From assembly GCA_013791905.1 (NCBI GenBank), contig VMSX01000030.1:1-64000 (forward strand): a stretch of DNA of 64,000 nucleotides. Direction: 5' to 3'. The notes beneath the pieces were generated by a model that saw nothing but the letters and a program-made list of their open reading frames with translations, ran no database searches and was not told the origin of the DNA. This stretch comes from Rhodocyclaceae bacterium (GTDB taxonomy: Bacteria; Pseudomonadota; Gammaproteobacteria; Burkholderiales; Rhodocyclaceae). This document shows, piece after piece, positions 35,649 to 48,265 of the stretch. Position 1 is the first letter of the stretch. The number at the start of each line of letters is the position of its first letter. A program made the position numbers and the translations under genes.

Positions 35649-37466
35649 TCAAGAAACACGCCGGGCCGTCCCAAGTGTTTCTTGGCCCCCTGGGGGGAGA
35701 ACCGAGCGTAGCGAGGTTTGCGGGGGGAGCTCATGACTCCGATATACCTTTCCGTAGGCTTCAATCAGGCGCTGATGCATGGCGCAGCCGAGCAGCGCCT
35801 GGCCGGGTGCGGCAATGGCGAAAAACCGCTGCTCGCCATCGAGCAGGGCTTCCGCCTGCTCGACCACGGCGGCGCCATACAACTGGCGCAGCGTCAGGTC
35901 GCAGGCGGCGGCGCGTTCCGCGTCGTCCAAACGGATCAGGGTATCGACGCAGCGATAGATGCGGCGGCGGTCGGCATTGATTTGCTCGTAGTGCAGGATC
36001 CAGTCGAGCCCTTCACGGATGCTCGATTCGTCACCGCAGGCCAGCGCCAATAGGGTTTTCAGTTCGCCGACGCGCAGGTCTTCCCAGAGCGTGCCGGCAT
36101 CGGCCGCCAGACCGATGAGTGCGCTGACCAGCCGTTGGTCGTCGATGCCGCTGTCGTTGAGGGCATCAATCAGGTCGGCGCAGGCGTCGTCGTCCAGTTC
36201 GGGCAGGCTCAGGATCGCCGCGCGCAGGCGATTGCCCGCGCTACTGTTTTCCCATTCGAGATCATCGACCGGATAGACCTCTGACATGCCCGGCACGATG
36301 ATCCGACAAGCATAGACACCAAGCTGTTCGAAATCGGCGATGTGGATGTCGTGCCCCATGGCATGGATGCTCTCGACCAGCCAGTTGAGGTCGTGGCCGG
36401 TGGCCGCATCCGCCGTGCTGAAGTTCCAGTCGCTGAACGCGAAGTCAGGAGTGTCGCCAAGGAAATTCCAGTGGATGATGCCGCTTGAATCGACGAAGTG
36501 GATTTCGAGATTGGGTGCGCTGGCCACTTCTTCCAGATCGAAACCCGGCTCGGGGAAACCGCCCAGGGCCTCAAGCGCGCGGCCCTGCAGCAGTTCGGTC
36601 AGCGCGCGTTCGAGGGCGACATCGAAGCGCGGATGGGCGCCGAAGCTGGCATAACAGCCCTGGTCGGATGGATTGAGCAGGGTGACGTTGAGTACCGGGA
36701 ATTCGCCGCCCAGCGAGGCATCCTTGACCAGGATGCCAAAGCCGGCGGCTTCGAGTGCCGCGATGCCGGCGGCAATGCGGGGGTAACGGGCAATGACCTG
36801 GTCAGGCACGTCCGGCAGGCACAGGCCTTCGGCGATGACGCGGAACTTGACGTGGCGCTCGAATATTTCCGATAGCGCCTGGGTGCGTGCCTCGGCTGGC
36901 GTGTTGCCGGCTGACATGCCGTTGCTGACATACAGGTTGCCGATGATGTTGACGGGAAACCAGATGGTGGCGTCGTCGCGCTGGCGCACATAGGGCAGGG
37001 CGCAGATGCCGCGTTCAGCATTGCCGGAATTCAGGTCAACCAGTGTTGCGGCGTCGATGCTGCGTTCCGGGTTGTAGAAGTCCTGCAACTCGGGCGACAG
37101 CAGACCGGCGGGCCAACTCCCGTCATCCGGCAGCGCAAACCACTGTTCGCCGGGGTAGTGCACGAAGTCGCGCTGGGCGATTTCCTCGCCCAGATAGTAG
37201 TGCGTCCAGAAATAGTTGCAGGCGAGGCGCTCGAAGAATTCACCGAGCGCGCTGGCCAGCGCCGCCAGCTTCGTAGCGCCCTTGCCGTTGGTGAACAGCA
37301 GTGGACAGTCGCGGTCGCGCACATGCACCGACCAGATGCCATCGACGGGATTTAGCCAGGAGCGTTCCTCGATGTGAAAGCCGAGCTGCGCCAGGCGGTG
37401 CTGCATGGTGGCAATCGAGGTTTCGAGCGAGGCATCCTTGCCCGTGATGAATGTTTCGTGGTGCAT
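35649..37466 (-). CDS. ycaO: YcaO-domain protein (RimO accessory factor type)
   Basis: 605 residues, close in layout to E. coli YcaO, which uses ATP to activate backbone amides and assists RimO in S12 methylthiolation. N-terminal half holds the YcaO fold ([36 protein letters not shown]). The helical C-terminal half is as in E. coli. The last roughly 28 residues ([17 protein letters not shown] onward) are translated from the repeat element, so the original stop was probably lost. Start at 37466 ([15 protein letters not shown]). Confidence 0.88.
   Translation of the reverse strand: MHHETFITGKDASLETSIATMQHRLAQLGFHIEERSWLNPVDGIWSVHVRDRDCPLLFTNGKGATKLAALASALGEFFERLACNYFWTHYYLGEEIAQRDFVHYPGEQWFALPDDGSWPAGLLSPELQDFYNPERSIDAATLVDLNSGNAERGICALPYVRQRDDATIWFPVNIIGNLYVSNGMSAGNTPAEARTQALSEIFERHVKFRVIAEGLCLPDVPDQVIARYPRIAAGIAALEAAGFGILVKDASLGGEFPVLNVTLLNPSDQGCYASFGAHPRFDVALERALTELLQGRALEALGGFPEPGFDLEEVASAPNLEIHFVDSSGIIHWNFLGDTPDFAFSDWNFSTADAATGHDLNWLVESIHAMGHDIHIADFEQLGVYACRIIVPGMSEVYPVDDLEWENSSAGNRLRAAILSLPELDDDACADLIDALNDSGIDDQRLVSALIGLAADAGTLWEDLRVGELKTLLALACGDESSIREGLDWILHYEQINADRRRIYRCVDTLIRLDDAERAAACDLTLRQLYGAAVVEQAEALLDGEQRFFAIAAPGQALLGCAMHQRLIEAYGKVYRSHELPPQTSLRSVLPPGGQETLGTARRVS
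35650..35735 (-). repeat. three-hairpin element, copy 4 (ycaO-recQ)
   Basis: Minus strand: CCCCCCGCAAACC, CGCTACGCTCGG, a CCCCCC/GGGGG stem, then hairpin CAAGAAACAC, loop TTGGGACGGCCCGGC, GTGTTTCTTG (10-bp arms: 35650-35659, 35675-35684). It overlaps the ycaO 3' end and forms the recQ leader. Confidence 0.85.
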
Positions 37467-37536
37467 GGTTATCTGCCCGTTGCAGTGGAGAGAATGGCGG
37501 GGCGCGGATTATATAGAGGCTTGCCGCGCGACAGCC

Positions 37537-38634
37537 TCAGCCGAGCCAGCGGCGGCGCCAGAAGATCGCGCCCAGTGTGGCCGCCACGCCGACCATCAGG
37601 CCGATAGCAAAGAGAAAGCCGGCTGGATTGTCGAGCAGCGGCATCCTGTGGAAGTTCATGCCGAAGATGCCGGAGATCAGTGTCGCCGGCATAAAGATGA
37701 TGGCCACGACGGTGAGTGCGCGGACTTCCTGATTGACGCGGTTGCTGATGGAAGACAGGTAGATGTCGAGCATGCCGGCAATCAGGTCGCGGATCGCTTC
37801 GAGCGATTCGATCAGATGCACCGTGTGGTCGTAGATGTCGCGCAGGTAAAGCTGGGTTTCGGCGGTGAAGAAGCGGCTGTCGTTGCGCAGCAGGGTGTTG
37901 ATGACCTCGCGCAGTGGCCAGATGGCGCGGCGCAGTGTCAGCGTTTCGCGCTTGAGCTGGTGCAGGGTGTGCAGCAGGGCTGCGTCGGGTTGGGCGATCA
38001 GCCCTTCTTCAAGTTCTTCGCTGCGCTCGCCGATTTGCTCCAGCACGACGAAGTAGCGGTCGACTAGGGTGTCGAGCAGGGCATACGCAAGATAGTCGAC
38101 ACCGAGCTGGCGGATGCGCCCCTTGTCCTGGCGCAACCACTCGCGCACCGGATCAAAGCTGCCGGTCGGCCGTTCCTGGAAGGTCAGCACGAAGTCTTTG
38201 GCGATGACGAAGCTGACCTGTTCCGAGGTCGTGCTCAGGGTTGCCGCGTCGTAATTGAAAAAGCGCGCGACGAGGAACAGGTAATCGCCGTAGTCCTCGA
38301 TCTTCGGCCGCTGGTCGGTGTTGAGAATGTCTTCGAGCACCAGCGGGTGCAGATTGAAGCGCCGCCCGATCTCACGCATTACCTCCGGTTCATGCAGGCC
38401 ATACACATTGAGCCAGAGCTTGGGTCCGGTTGGCTGGCAAGCCTGGCAAGCGGTGAGGCTGTCGAAACGAGTTTCTGTCAGTCCTTCCGCGCCATATTCG
38501 ATTAGGCCGATCGCCGCATGGGGGATCTTGCGCTCACCCAGATGCACCAGCGTGCCGGCCGGCAGGCCGGTTTTGCCGGAACGCTTGGGGCGTGACACTT
38601 TTCGAATGTTTTTGGGTGGGGTTCGGTTGGCCAC
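37537..38634 (-). CDS. corA: CorA-family Mg2+/Co2+ channel
   Basis: About 365 residues. N-terminal cytoplasmic domain, then long helices, two C-terminal membrane helices and GMNFHRMP (the signature is GMN). ALTVVAIIFMPATLISGIFGMNF is the pore entry. The N-terminus is Lys/Arg rich. Start is uncertain: GTG at 38634 gives ANRTPPKNIRKV; an ATG at 38703 adds 23 residues and would overlap the divergent promoter. No ribosome site is good for either. Confidence 0.88.
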   Translation of the reverse strand: MANRTPPKNIRKVSRPKRSGKTGLPAGTLVHLGERKIPHAAIGLIEYGAEGLTETRFDSLTACQACQPTGPKLWLNVYGLHEPEVMREIGRRFNLHPLVLEDILNTDQRPKIEDYGDYLFLVARFFNYDAATLSTTSEQVSFVIAKDFVLTFQERPTGSFDPVREWLRQDKGRIRQLGVDYLAYALLDTLVDRYFVVLEQIGERSEELEEGLIAQPDAALLHTLHQLKRETLTLRRAIWPLREVINTLLRNDSRFFTAETQLYLRDIYDHTVHLIESLEAIRDLIAGMLDIYLSSISNRVNQEVRALTVVAIIFMPATLISGIFGMNFHRMPLLDNPAGFLFAIGLMVGVAATLGAIFWRRRWLG

Positions 38635-38737
38635 AGCAGTGATTGTCGGCTGACGCAGTATTTCAAGTTGATTTGCATTGAATCTAGCACAGGTCGTACC
38701 CATGTATCTGGTTCAAAACACCATTCAGGAAAAATCC

Positions 38738-39172
38738 ATGAGCGATCAAGCCATTGAAGCAAAAAACGAACTTGAGAAGAAACTGCTGGCCGCGATAAAC
38801 GGGGAACTGGACAGCGATGCCTTCATGCAGGAGTTGATGACCCAGCAAATCTTCATTCCTATCAAGGATGACAAGGAAAGCGGCATCCAGGGGTTCCAGC
38901 TCACTACCAAGGCGACGCCGCTGGTGATTGAGGATGAAGAAGGAAAGACTATTCTGGTGCTGTTCACCAGCCCGGACCGCGCCAAGGAATTCATTGCCGA
39001 TCTGCCTGGTTACAGCGGCGGTCTGCTGGCCGACTTCGCCTGGATTGTCGAGCGTATGGAGCCGGGTTTTTCCATCGCCGTGAATCCGGGTCTTGAACTC
39101 GGCATGGATATCGAGCCGGAAAATGTTGCCCGCATGCTGGAAATCCTGGCGGCGCGGGCGAAAAAGAATTGA
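38738..39172 (+). CDS. SseB-like N-terminal-domain protein
   Basis: 144 residues. The SseB-type alpha/beta domain is visible from LLAAINGELDSDAFMQELM to EDEEGKTILVLFTSPDRA and FIADLPGYSGGLL. Function unsettled in the family. Start ATG at 38738 with AGGAAAAA; an ATG 60 bp upstream lies in the shared promoter region. A three-hairpin element starts 6 nt after its stop. Confidence 0.82.
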   Translation: MSDQAIEAKNELEKKLLAAINGELDSDAFMQELMTQQIFIPIKDDKESGIQGFQLTTKATPLVIEDEEGKTILVLFTSPDRAKEFIADLPGYSGGLLADFAWIVERMEPGFSIAVNPGLELGMDIEPENVARMLEILAARAKKN

Positions 39173-39177
39173 TATGT

Positions 39178-39324
39178 CCCACCCCCTCCCAGCCTCCCCC
39201 TCGCGGGGGAGGTGACTGTTGACTCGCTGCGCTCGTTTGTTACGGGCGACTCCGTCTTAGCTATTGTGTGGATTGCGGCTTGCGCCGCGTACCGTCTCGC
39301 CTTGGGGCGGCCCGGCGGCGAGAC
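39178..39324 (+). repeat. three-hairpin element, copy 5 (after sseB-like gene)
   Basis: Stem CTCCCCC/GGGGGAG, then TCGCTGCGCTCG, then TGCGGCTTGCGCCGC, then hairpin GTCTCGCC (39294-39301), loop TTGGGGCGGCCCGGC (39302-39316), GGCGAGAC (39317-39324). Plus orientation, as is the gene before it. Confidence 0.88.
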
Positions 39325-39341
39325 TGCTGAGGAGGTGGTTT

Positions 39342-39367
39342 TAAAAGTCGGCGCTGGTGGGACGGCG
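39342..39367 (+). repeat. short A repeat upstream of rhlE
   Basis: TAAAAGTCGGCGCTGGTGGG then ACGGCG. It starts 18 nt past the three-hairpin element, so the two families sit side by side here as at 18003. Confidence 0.85.
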
Positions 39368-39530
39368 CCAATATCGCGGGGTGGTGTTACACTCCGCCCC
39401 GCGTTGTCTGCCACAGTCTGTCTGCCGCGCATCGCGTTTGGTTGTTCCTTCCGCGTTTTACCCCCATTTGTCTCTGCCTAGACTGGTTCGTGCTCTGCAC
39501 GCGAGGCCGATTCTGTTCTAGGAGTTCCCC

Positions 39531-40838
<1,308 letters not shown>

Positions 40839-40858
40839 TCTAAATCTCCGCAATTGAA

Positions 40859-41003
40859 GCCTTGCCGCCGGGCCGCCCCAAGGCAAGGCGGCACGCGGCG
40901 CCAGCCGCAATCCGCACCACGGCCAACAACAACGCTCCCCGTAATAGACGAGCGTAGCGAGCAACCGTCACCTCCCCTTGAGGGGAGGCTGGGAGAGGAG
41001 GGC
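40859..41003 (-). repeat. three-hairpin element, copy 6 (rraA-rhlE)
   Basis: Minus strand: CCTCCCC/GGGGAGG stem, GCTCGCTACGCTCG, GCGGCTGGCGCCGC, then hairpin GCCTTGCC, loop TTGGGGCGGCCCGGC, GGCAAGGC (arms 40882-40889 and 40859-40866). Between convergent rhlE and rraA, in rraA orientation. Confidence 0.88.
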
Positions 41004-41486
41004 TACTGAGCTGACGAGGACGCCGTCTTCGTCAGCGTATAGCCATTCGCCCGGACGGAAGGTGACGCCGCCGAAGGTCACCGCAACGTCACTTTCCCCC
41101 TGGCCTTTCTTGGCCGTTTTCTGCGGATGGGTGTCCAGCGCGAGGACGCCGATGTCCATGGTGGCAAGCATCCGCGAATCGCGGATGCAGCCATTGACAA
41201 CGATGCCGCCCCAGCCGTTTTTCAGCGCCAGCGCGGCCAGCTGATCGCCGACCAGGGCACGGCGCAGGCTGCCGCCGCCGTCGATCACCAGTACGCGGCC
41301 GTTGCCCGGGCCTTCCAGCGCCTGGCGGACCAGGCCGTTGTCCTCGAACAGCTTGAGCGTGGCAATCGGGCCATTAAAGGCTTCACGTTCGCCGTAACTT
41401 CCGAACATCGATTCGACTACGCGCAATTGACCATCATTCAGCAGGTCTTCGTGCGCGTCGCAAAGGTCGGCTGTCGATAGTGCCAT
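40968..41486 (-). CDS. rraA: RraA-family protein
   Basis: 172 residues (from ATG 41486, [16 protein letters not shown]). Family: regulator of RNase E or HMG/oxaloacetate aldolase. [15 protein letters not shown] and [15 protein letters not shown] are the conserved site. The final ten residues ([10 protein letters not shown]) are read from the repeat element, so the natural stop was displaced. Last gene of clpS-clpA-rraA. Residues before 41486 lack homology. Confidence 0.88.
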   Translation of the reverse strand: MALSTADLCDAHEDLLNDGQLRVVESMFGSYGEREAFNGPIATLKLFEDNGLVRQALEGPGNGRVLVIDGGGSLRRALVGDQLAALALKNGWGGIVVNGCIRDSRMLATMDIGVLALDTHPQKTAKKGQGESDVAVTFGGVTFRPGEWLYADEDGVLVSSVALLSQPPLKGR

Positions 41487-41496
41487 GCGCGAGTCC

Positions 41497-43773
41497 TTAA
41501 AGCGGGTGATCGGCCGGTGTGGCGGGGGATTTCTCCTCGAAGCCGAGCATGACCTTGCCGCTGTCGTCATCCAGGTCGATGGTCACCTTGCCACCTTGCG
41601 CGAGACGTCCGAACAGCAGTTCGTCGGCCAGGGCAGAGCGGATGGTGTCCTGGATCAGCCGTGCCATCGGGCGCGCACCCATCAGCGGGTCGAAACCCTT
41701 TTCGGCCAGCCAGGCGCGCAGGTGATCGGTGAAGATCGCCTCAACCTTCTTCTCGTGCAACTGGCCTTCGAGCTGCATAAGGAACTTGTCGACCACGCGC
41801 AGAATGATCTCGTTATCGAGCGCCTTGAAGGAAATGATGGCATCGAGGCGGTTGCGGAACTCGGGAGAGAACGTGCGCTTGATGTCGGCCATCTCGTCGC
41901 CGGCCTGCTTGTTGGACGTGAAGCCGATGCTGGTCTTTTGCAGCGCCTCGGCGCCGGCGTTGGTGGTCATGACGATAACGACATTGCGGAAATCGGCCTT
42001 GCGACCGTTGTTGTCGGTCAGCGTGCCGTGGTCCATCACCTGCAACAGGATGTTGAAGACATCCGGGTGGGCCTTCTCGATCTCGTCGAGCAGCAGCACG
42101 GCATGGGGTTTCTTGGTGACGGCCTCGGTCAGTAGTCCGCCCTGGTCAAAGCCGACATAGCCCGGCGGCGCACCGATCAGGCGGCTGACGGCATGGCGTT
42201 CCATGTATTCCGACATGTCGAAGCGGATCAGTTCGATGCCCATGCAGTAGGCGAGTTGCCGCGCGACCTCGGTCTTGCCGACGCCGGTCGGGCCGGAAAA
42301 CAGGAAGCTGCCGATCGGCTTGACGGGGCTGCCGAGGCCGGAGCGCGACATCTTGATCGCCCGGGCCAGTGCGTCGATGGCCGGGTCCTGGCCGAACACT
42401 ACGCTCTTCAGGTCGCGGTCGAGATTTTTCAGCGCCGAGCGGTCGTCGGCCGAGACATGCTGCGGCGGAATGCGGGCGATTTTGGCGACGATCTCCTCGA
42501 TCTCGAGCTTGCCGATGACTTTCTTCTGCTTCGACTTGGGCAGGATGCGCTGCGCGGCGCCGGCCTCGTCGATGACGTCAATGGCCTTGTCCGGCAGGTG
42601 ACGGTCGGTGATGTATTTGGCGGAAAGCTCGGCGGCGTTGGTGATGGCGGCGGCCGAGTACTTGATGCCGTGATGCTCTTCGAAGCGCGTCTTGAGGCCG
42701 CGCAGGATCGACACCGTTTCATCGACACTCGGTTCCTCAACGTCGATTTTCTGGAAGCGGCGCGACAGGGCATGGTCTTTCTCGAACACGCCGCGAAACT
42801 CGTTGTAGGTCGTGGCGCCGATGCACTTCACCGTGCCGGAGGAGAGCGCCGGCTTCAACAGATTCGACGCGTCGAGCGTGCCGCCCGAAGCCGCGCCGGC
42901 GCCGATCAGGGTATGAATCTCGTCGATGAAGAGAATGGCGTGTGGGTCGTCGATCAATTGCTTGAGCACCGCCTTGAGGCGTTGCTCGAAATCGCCGCGA
43001 TATTTGGTGCCGGCCAGCAGCGCGCCCATATCCAGCGCATACACGGTGGCGCCGGAGAGGATTTCCGGCACGCGGTTCGCGGCGATGCGCAAGGCCAGGC
43101 CTTCGGCGATGGCGGTCTTGCCGACGCCGGCCTCGCCGACCAGCAGCGGGTTGTTTTTGCGGCGGCGGCAGAGGGTCTGTATGACGCGCTCGAGTTCTTT
43201 TTCGCGGCCGATCAACGGATCGATCTTGCCGGTGAGCGCCAACTGGTTGAGGTTTTGTGTGAAATTGTCGAGTGCGCTGCTTTGCTGCTGTGCCTCGGCT
43301 TCGGGTTCGGGTGTCTCTTCGCTCTTGCCGCCGGGCTGGGGTGCCTTGGTGATGCCGTGGGAGATGAAGTTAACCACGTCAAGGCGCGAGACCCCCTGTT
43401 TTTGGAGGAAGTAGACGGCATGCGAGTCTTTCTCGCCGAAAATGGCCACCAGCACATTAGCGCCATTCACCTCTTTTTTGCCCGAAGACTGCACATGCAG
43501 GATGGCGCGCTGGATCACGCGCTGGAAGCCCAGTGTCGGCTGGGTATCGATCTCGCTGTCGCCGGCCACGGTGGGGGTGTGCTGGTCGATGAAGCCTGCC
43601 ACCTCGCGGCGCAAGCTTTCGATGTCGGCGGCACAGGCGCGCAGCACTTCGGCTGCGGAAGGATTGTCGAGCAGCGCCAGCAATAGATGCTCGACCGTGA
43701 TGAATTCATGCCGCTTCTGTCGCGCTTCGACAAAGGCCATGTGCAGACTGACTTCAAGTTCCTGGGCGATCAT
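41497..43773 (-). CDS. clpA: ATP-dependent Clp protease ATPase ClpA
   Basis: 758 residues. N-domain (1-140, binds ClpS); AAA-1 with GEAGVGKTA and [15 protein letters not shown]-2 with GPTGVGKTE and [12 protein letters not shown]; the IGF tripeptide in KTSIGFTSN is the ClpP-docking loop. Unfolds N-degron substrates for ClpP. clpS is 29 bp upstream, rraA 10 bp downstream. Confidence 0.97.
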   Translation of the reverse strand: MIAQELEVSLHMAFVEARQKRHEFITVEHLLLALLDNPSAAEVLRACAADIESLRREVAGFIDQHTPTVAGDSEIDTQPTLGFQRVIQRAILHVQSSGKKEVNGANVLVAIFGEKDSHAVYFLQKQGVSRLDVVNFISHGITKAPQPGGKSEETPEPEAEAQQQSSALDNFTQNLNQLALTGKIDPLIGREKELERVIQTLCRRRKNNPLLVGEAGVGKTAIAEGLALRIAANRVPEILSGATVYALDMGALLAGTKYRGDFEQRLKAVLKQLIDDPHAILFIDEIHTLIGAGAASGGTLDASNLLKPALSSGTVKCIGATTYNEFRGVFEKDHALSRRFQKIDVEEPSVDETVSILRGLKTRFEEHHGIKYSAAAITNAAELSAKYITDRHLPDKAIDVIDEAGAAQRILPKSKQKKVIGKLEIEEIVAKIARIPPQHVSADDRSALKNLDRDLKSVVFGQDPAIDALARAIKMSRSGLGSPVKPIGSFLFSGPTGVGKTEVARQLAYCMGIELIRFDMSEYMERHAVSRLIGAPPGYVGFDQGGLLTEAVTKKPHAVLLLDEIEKAHPDVFNILLQVMDHGTLTDNNGRKADFRNVVIVMTTNAGAEALQKTSIGFTSNKQAGDEMADIKRTFSPEFRNRLDAIISFKALDNEIILRVVDKFLMQLEGQLHEKKVEAIFTDHLRAWLAEKGFDPLMGARPMARLIQDTIRSALADELLFGRLAQGGKVTIDLDDDSGKVMLGFEEKSPATPADHPL

Positions 43774-43802
43774 CGCGATACCTCTTCAAAGTACTGCTTG
43801 TT

Positions 43803-44123
43803 TCAATTCTCTTCCATGACACAGGCCAGCGGATGCTGGTGGCGCTTGGCGAAATCGTTCACCTGCTCAACCTTGGTAACGGCCAGGTCACGCGGAAATA
43901 CACCGCACACCCCACGGCCATCACGATGTACCTTCAACATCACTACAGTTGCCTGCTCACGGCGCATCCGAAAAAACTTTTCCAGGACGACGATGACAAA
44001 ATCCATCGGCGTGTAATCGTCATTCAGCAGCATCACTTTGTAGAGCGGCGGCGGCTTGATGCGTTGTCGATCCGGCTCAAGGGCGACACCTTCGTCGGGG
44101 AGCGTTTGCTTGCGAGTTGCCAT
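43803..44123 (-). CDS. clpS: ClpS adaptor
   Basis: 106 residues. Substrate pocket: [20 protein letters not shown], then [18 protein letters not shown]. Recognises N-end-rule residues and delivers them to ClpA. First gene of its operon; a long AT-richer gap (44124-44538) separates it from the divergent cold-shock gene. Confidence 0.97.
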   Translation of the reverse strand: MATRKQTLPDEGVALEPDRQRIKPPPLYKVMLLNDDYTPMDFVIVVLEKFFRMRREQATVVMLKVHRDGRGVCGVFPRDLAVTKVEQVNDFAKRHQHPLACVMEEN

Positions 44124-44538
44124 GCGTTAATTCTAATGCGAATCAAACACCAATCAACAACGCCACCATCATGGGAAAAGCGGGCAAAAATCCAAGTTCC
44201 GCGCAGTCTAACTTTCGGGTTAGGTCCGAATTGATGTGGTTCCTTGCCTGACTTCGGCCGAGTAATTGACAATGTTGTTGCGCAACATCGAAAAGCGTTG
44301 ACGTCGGCAATAAATTTGCGTAAAAGGCGAACGTGTTTGGTTCAAGCTCCACCTCAGCTCAGTGTTGTTAGTTGTACCGAGTGAACATGCAGTATGTATC
44401 AGTCTTCTGATTCACCGCTTAGGTTCCCTCCGCTGTTGAGAACTTGTAACGCAAACATGTCGCCAGTAATGCGGCATTCCACCGAAAGGTGGTGAGCAAT
44501 GCGGCTGGTTATGTGTCACGTTTTATGAAAGAGGTTTT
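44124..44538. other. clpS / cold-shock divergent region with long leader
   Basis: Contains promoters for both genes, a small hairpin ATGTTG-ttgcg-CAACAT (44272-44288), the csp promoter (44298-44326), and a roughly 205-nt leader with a stem-loop CCACC-GAAA-GGTGG (44479-44492) framed by GCATT and AATGC. No ORF supported. Confidence 0.6.
44298..44326 (+). promoter_or_regulatory. cold-shock gene promoter
   Basis: TTGACG, 17-bp spacer, TAAAAG. Transcription from about 44333 gives a leader of about 205 nt, close to the long structured leaders of cspA-type genes. Confidence 0.5.
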
Positions 44539-44742
44539 ATGGCAACGGGTACCGTCAAGTGGTTCAATGATTCCAAGGGTTTTGGTTTTATCACGCCGGA
44601 CGATGGCAGCGAGGACTTGTTCGCGCACTTCTCCGCAATCAACATGCCGGGCTTCAAGACCCTGAAAGAGGGCGAGAAAGTCAGCTTCGAAGTCGTGCAG
44701 GGCCCCAAGGGCAAGCAGGCTTCAAACATCCAGAAGGCCTGA
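44539..44742 (+). CDS. cold-shock protein, CspA family
   Basis: 67-residue OB-fold RNA chaperone: [15 protein letters not shown] (RNP1) and DLFAHFSAI (RNP2). Ribosome site AAAGAGG 5 nt upstream. Long leader; own terminator downstream. Which csp paralog it is cannot be told. Confidence 0.96.
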   Translation: MATGTVKWFNDSKGFGFITPDDGSEDLFAHFSAINMPGFKTLKEGEKVSFEVVQGPKGKQASNIQKA

Positions 44743-44744
44743 TC

Positions 44745-44770
44745 GCCGTCTGGCCAGCGCCGACTTTTAG
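44745..44770 (-). repeat. short A repeat after the cold-shock gene
   Basis: GCCGTCTGGCCAGCGCCGAC then TTTTAG, starting two bases after the stop, before the terminator. Confidence 0.85.
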
Positions 44771-44830
44771 TTACGGCATAACCTAAAGGTTACCCTTCAC
44801 TGAAACTTCGTTTTGTCGGCGCTGAAAGTG

Positions 44831-44857
44831 AAAGCCCGCCATTGGCGGGCTTTTTTT
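44831..44857 (+). terminator. Rho-independent terminator of the cold-shock gene
   Basis: AAAGCCCGCC-ATT-GGCGGGCTTT stem followed by a T tract (TTTTTTT). Confidence 0.92.
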
Positions 44858-44881
44858 ATTGCAGGTGCTACTGTTTTTGTA

Positions 44882-45028
44882 GCCTTGCCGCCGGGCCGCC
44901 CCAAGGCAAGGCGGCACGCGGCGCCAGCCGCAACCCGCTCACAAGCCTGAACGAGGCACCCCGTAACAGACGAGCGCAGCGAGCCACAGTCACCTCCCCC
45001 GCGAGGGGGAGGCTGGGAGGAGGCGGGC
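44882..45028 (-). repeat. three-hairpin element, copy 7 (after icd)
   Basis: Minus strand, 7 nt after the icd stop: CCTCCCCC/GGGGGAGG, GCTCGCTGCGCTCG, GCGGCTGGCGCCGC, hairpin GCCTTGCC, loop TTGGGGCGGCCCGGC, GGCAAGGC (arms 44905-44912 and 44882-44889). Same arms as copy 6. Confidence 0.88.
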
Positions 45029-45034
45029 CAACAG

Positions 45035-46279
<1,245 letters not shown>

Positions 46280-46468
46280 AGCCTGCTCCAGAATAGATTG
46301 GAAGGGGCGCGCGCTTGTGGCGCGTGTTTTGTTGCTTTGCCGGCCTGCTATCAGTGCGGGCCAAACCCATCCATTATCCCCGAAAACCGGGCTCCCGGCC
46401 GAATCATCGCTTACATCGAATGTTAGAATCGAGCCAATGCTGAATTACTGTAAAAATATAGGAATATC

Positions 46469-48265
46469 ATGGTGATATCGGTAAATTTAGAGATGGGAGC
46501 CGACACCTCCGCAAGCGCCAGAGCACTGTTGATCGCCAAAACCCTGATCGAGGGTTTCAACAAGCATTACCGACGCTTCCGCGAAAGTTCGGCAGGCGCG
46601 AAGACGCGCTTCGAGCAGGGCGACTGGCTGGGCGTTCAGCAGGCGGTCAGGGAACGCATCCAGTTTTACGATGATCGTGTCGTCGAGACCGCCGAGCGCC
46701 TGCATCGCGAATTCAATGCCGAGACGGTCGATGATGTCATCTGGCAGCAGGCCAAGCTTTATTACATCGGTTTGCTGACCAACCACAGCCAGCCGGAACT
46801 TGCCGAAACCTTTTTCAATTCGGTGTTCTGCAAAATCCTGCACCGTACCTATTTTCACAACGATTTCATCTTTGTGCGGCCGGCCATTTCGACCGAGTAC
46901 ATCGAGTCCGATCCGCCCTGTTATCGTTGTTATTACCCCAACGAGACAGGCTTCCGCGAATCCCTCAAGCGCATATTTCTCGATTTCGACTGGCAACGCG
47001 AATTTGCCGATCTCGATCGCGACATCGAACATCTGCGCTGCGCGGTCAATGCGCATCTTGGCGAAATGCCGCGCCGCGAGGTGAATTTCCAGATTCAGGT
47101 GCTCTCTGCCGCCTTTTACCGTAACAAGGGGGCCTACGTCATCGGCAAGGCGGTGAATGGCTCGATTGAGTATCCGTTTGCGGTGCCGGTGCTGCACGAT
47201 GCCGCAGGCAAACTGACCCTCGACTGCATCCTGCTCGATCCGGGTTTGATCGGCGTGCTGTTTTCGTTGTCGCGGGCCTATTTCATGGTCGATATGGCGG
47301 TGCCCGCCAACACCATCCAGTTTCTGCGTTCCATCATGCCGCACAAGCCGCGTGCCGAACTGTATTCAATGCTGGGCTTGGGGAAACAGGGCAAGACGGC
47401 TTTCTATCGCGGCCTGATTTCCCATCTGCACCATTCCGCCGACCAGTTCATTGTCGCGCCGGGCATCCGCGGTCTGGTGATGCTGGTGTTCACCCTGCCG
47501 TCCTATCCCTACGTCTTCAAGGTGATCAAGGATGTGTTCGGTGCGAGCAAGGAAGTCGATCACGCGACGGTGAAACGAAAATATCAATTGGTGAAACAGG
47601 TCGACCGGGTTGGCCGGATGGCCGACACGCTGGAATACTCGCACGTTGCCCTGCCGCGGAACCGCTTTGCCCCGGGCCTGCTGGAGGAGTTGTACCAGCA
47701 GGTGCCGTCTTTGCTCGAAGAAGACGGCGACGATCTGGTCATCAAGCACCTTTACATCGAACGCCGCATGGAGCCACTCAACCTTTACCTCGAACGCACC
47801 GAAAAGGCCGGGCGCGACGACCTGCTTGAACAGGTCGTCATCGAATATGGCAACGCCATCCGCGAACTGGCCATTGCCAACATTTTTCCCGGCGACATGC
47901 TGTGGAAGAACTTTGGCGTCACCCGTTACGGACGCATCGTGTTTTACGATTACGACGAAATCGAATACATGACCGACTGCAACTTCCGCCGCATTCCGCC
48001 GGCTCCCAATGAGGAAGCTGAAATGTCGGGCGAGCCCTGGTATTCAGTGGGCAGGAATGACATTTTCCCCGAGGAATTTGCCTTTTTCCTGCTGACCTCG
48101 CCGAAAGTTCGTGCTGCTTTCATGCGCCACCATGCCGACCTGCTCAATGCCGGGTTCTGGCAGGCGGCGCAAGAAGAGATCCGGCGTGGCGTCATCTGCG
48201 ACTTCTTTCCGTATCCAGAGGCATTGCGCTTTTGCAATCGTTATGGTGGAGGCTGCAAAAAATGA
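46469..48265 (+). CDS. aceK: isocitrate dehydrogenase kinase/phosphatase
   Basis: 598 residues, the family's usual size. It phosphorylates and inactivates Icd to steer carbon to the glyoxylate shunt. Seen: ATP site around VIVAPGIRGLVMLVFTLPSYPYVFKVI-like text (here IVAPGIRGLVMLVFT) and the catalytic stretch DYDEIEYMTDCNFR. Start ATG 46469 with AGGAATATC; M9 is an alternative. No aceA/aceB here. DUF192 gene overlaps its stop (ATGA). Confidence 0.96.
   Translation: MVISVNLEMGADTSASARALLIAKTLIEGFNKHYRRFRESSAGAKTRFEQGDWLGVQQAVRERIQFYDDRVVETAERLHREFNAETVDDVIWQQAKLYYIGLLTNHSQPELAETFFNSVFCKILHRTYFHNDFIFVRPAISTEYIESDPPCYRCYYPNETGFRESLKRIFLDFDWQREFADLDRDIEHLRCAVNAHLGEMPRREVNFQIQVLSAAFYRNKGAYVIGKAVNGSIEYPFAVPVLHDAAGKLTLDCILLDPGLIGVLFSLSRAYFMVDMAVPANTIQFLRSIMPHKPRAELYSMLGLGKQGKTAFYRGLISHLHHSADQFIVAPGIRGLVMLVFTLPSYPYVFKVIKDVFGASKEVDHATVKRKYQLVKQVDRVGRMADTLEYSHVALPRNRFAPGLLEELYQQVPSLLEEDGDDLVIKHLYIERRMEPLNLYLERTEKAGRDDLLEQVVIEYGNAIRELAIANIFPGDMLWKNFGVTRYGRIVFYDYDEIEYMTDCNFRRIPPAPNEEAEMSGEPWYSVGRNDIFPEEFAFFLLTSPKVRAAFMRHHADLLNAGFWQAAQEEIRRGVICDFFPYPEALRFCNRYGGGCKK

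Larger units (their letters stand above)
39173..39530. other. 358-bp gap: two repeats then rhlE leader
   Basis: Contains the three-hairpin element (39178-39324), a short A repeat (39342-39367), then about 160 bp before rhlE. The last part is pyrimidine rich and ends in CTAGGAG before the ATG. No convincing gene. Confidence 0.6.

Noticed and set aside
39212-39481. 89-codon ORF before rhlE
   Set aside because: Reads through a three-hairpin element and a short A repeat.
42193-43686. 497-codon plus-strand frame
   Set aside because: Antisense shadow of clpA.
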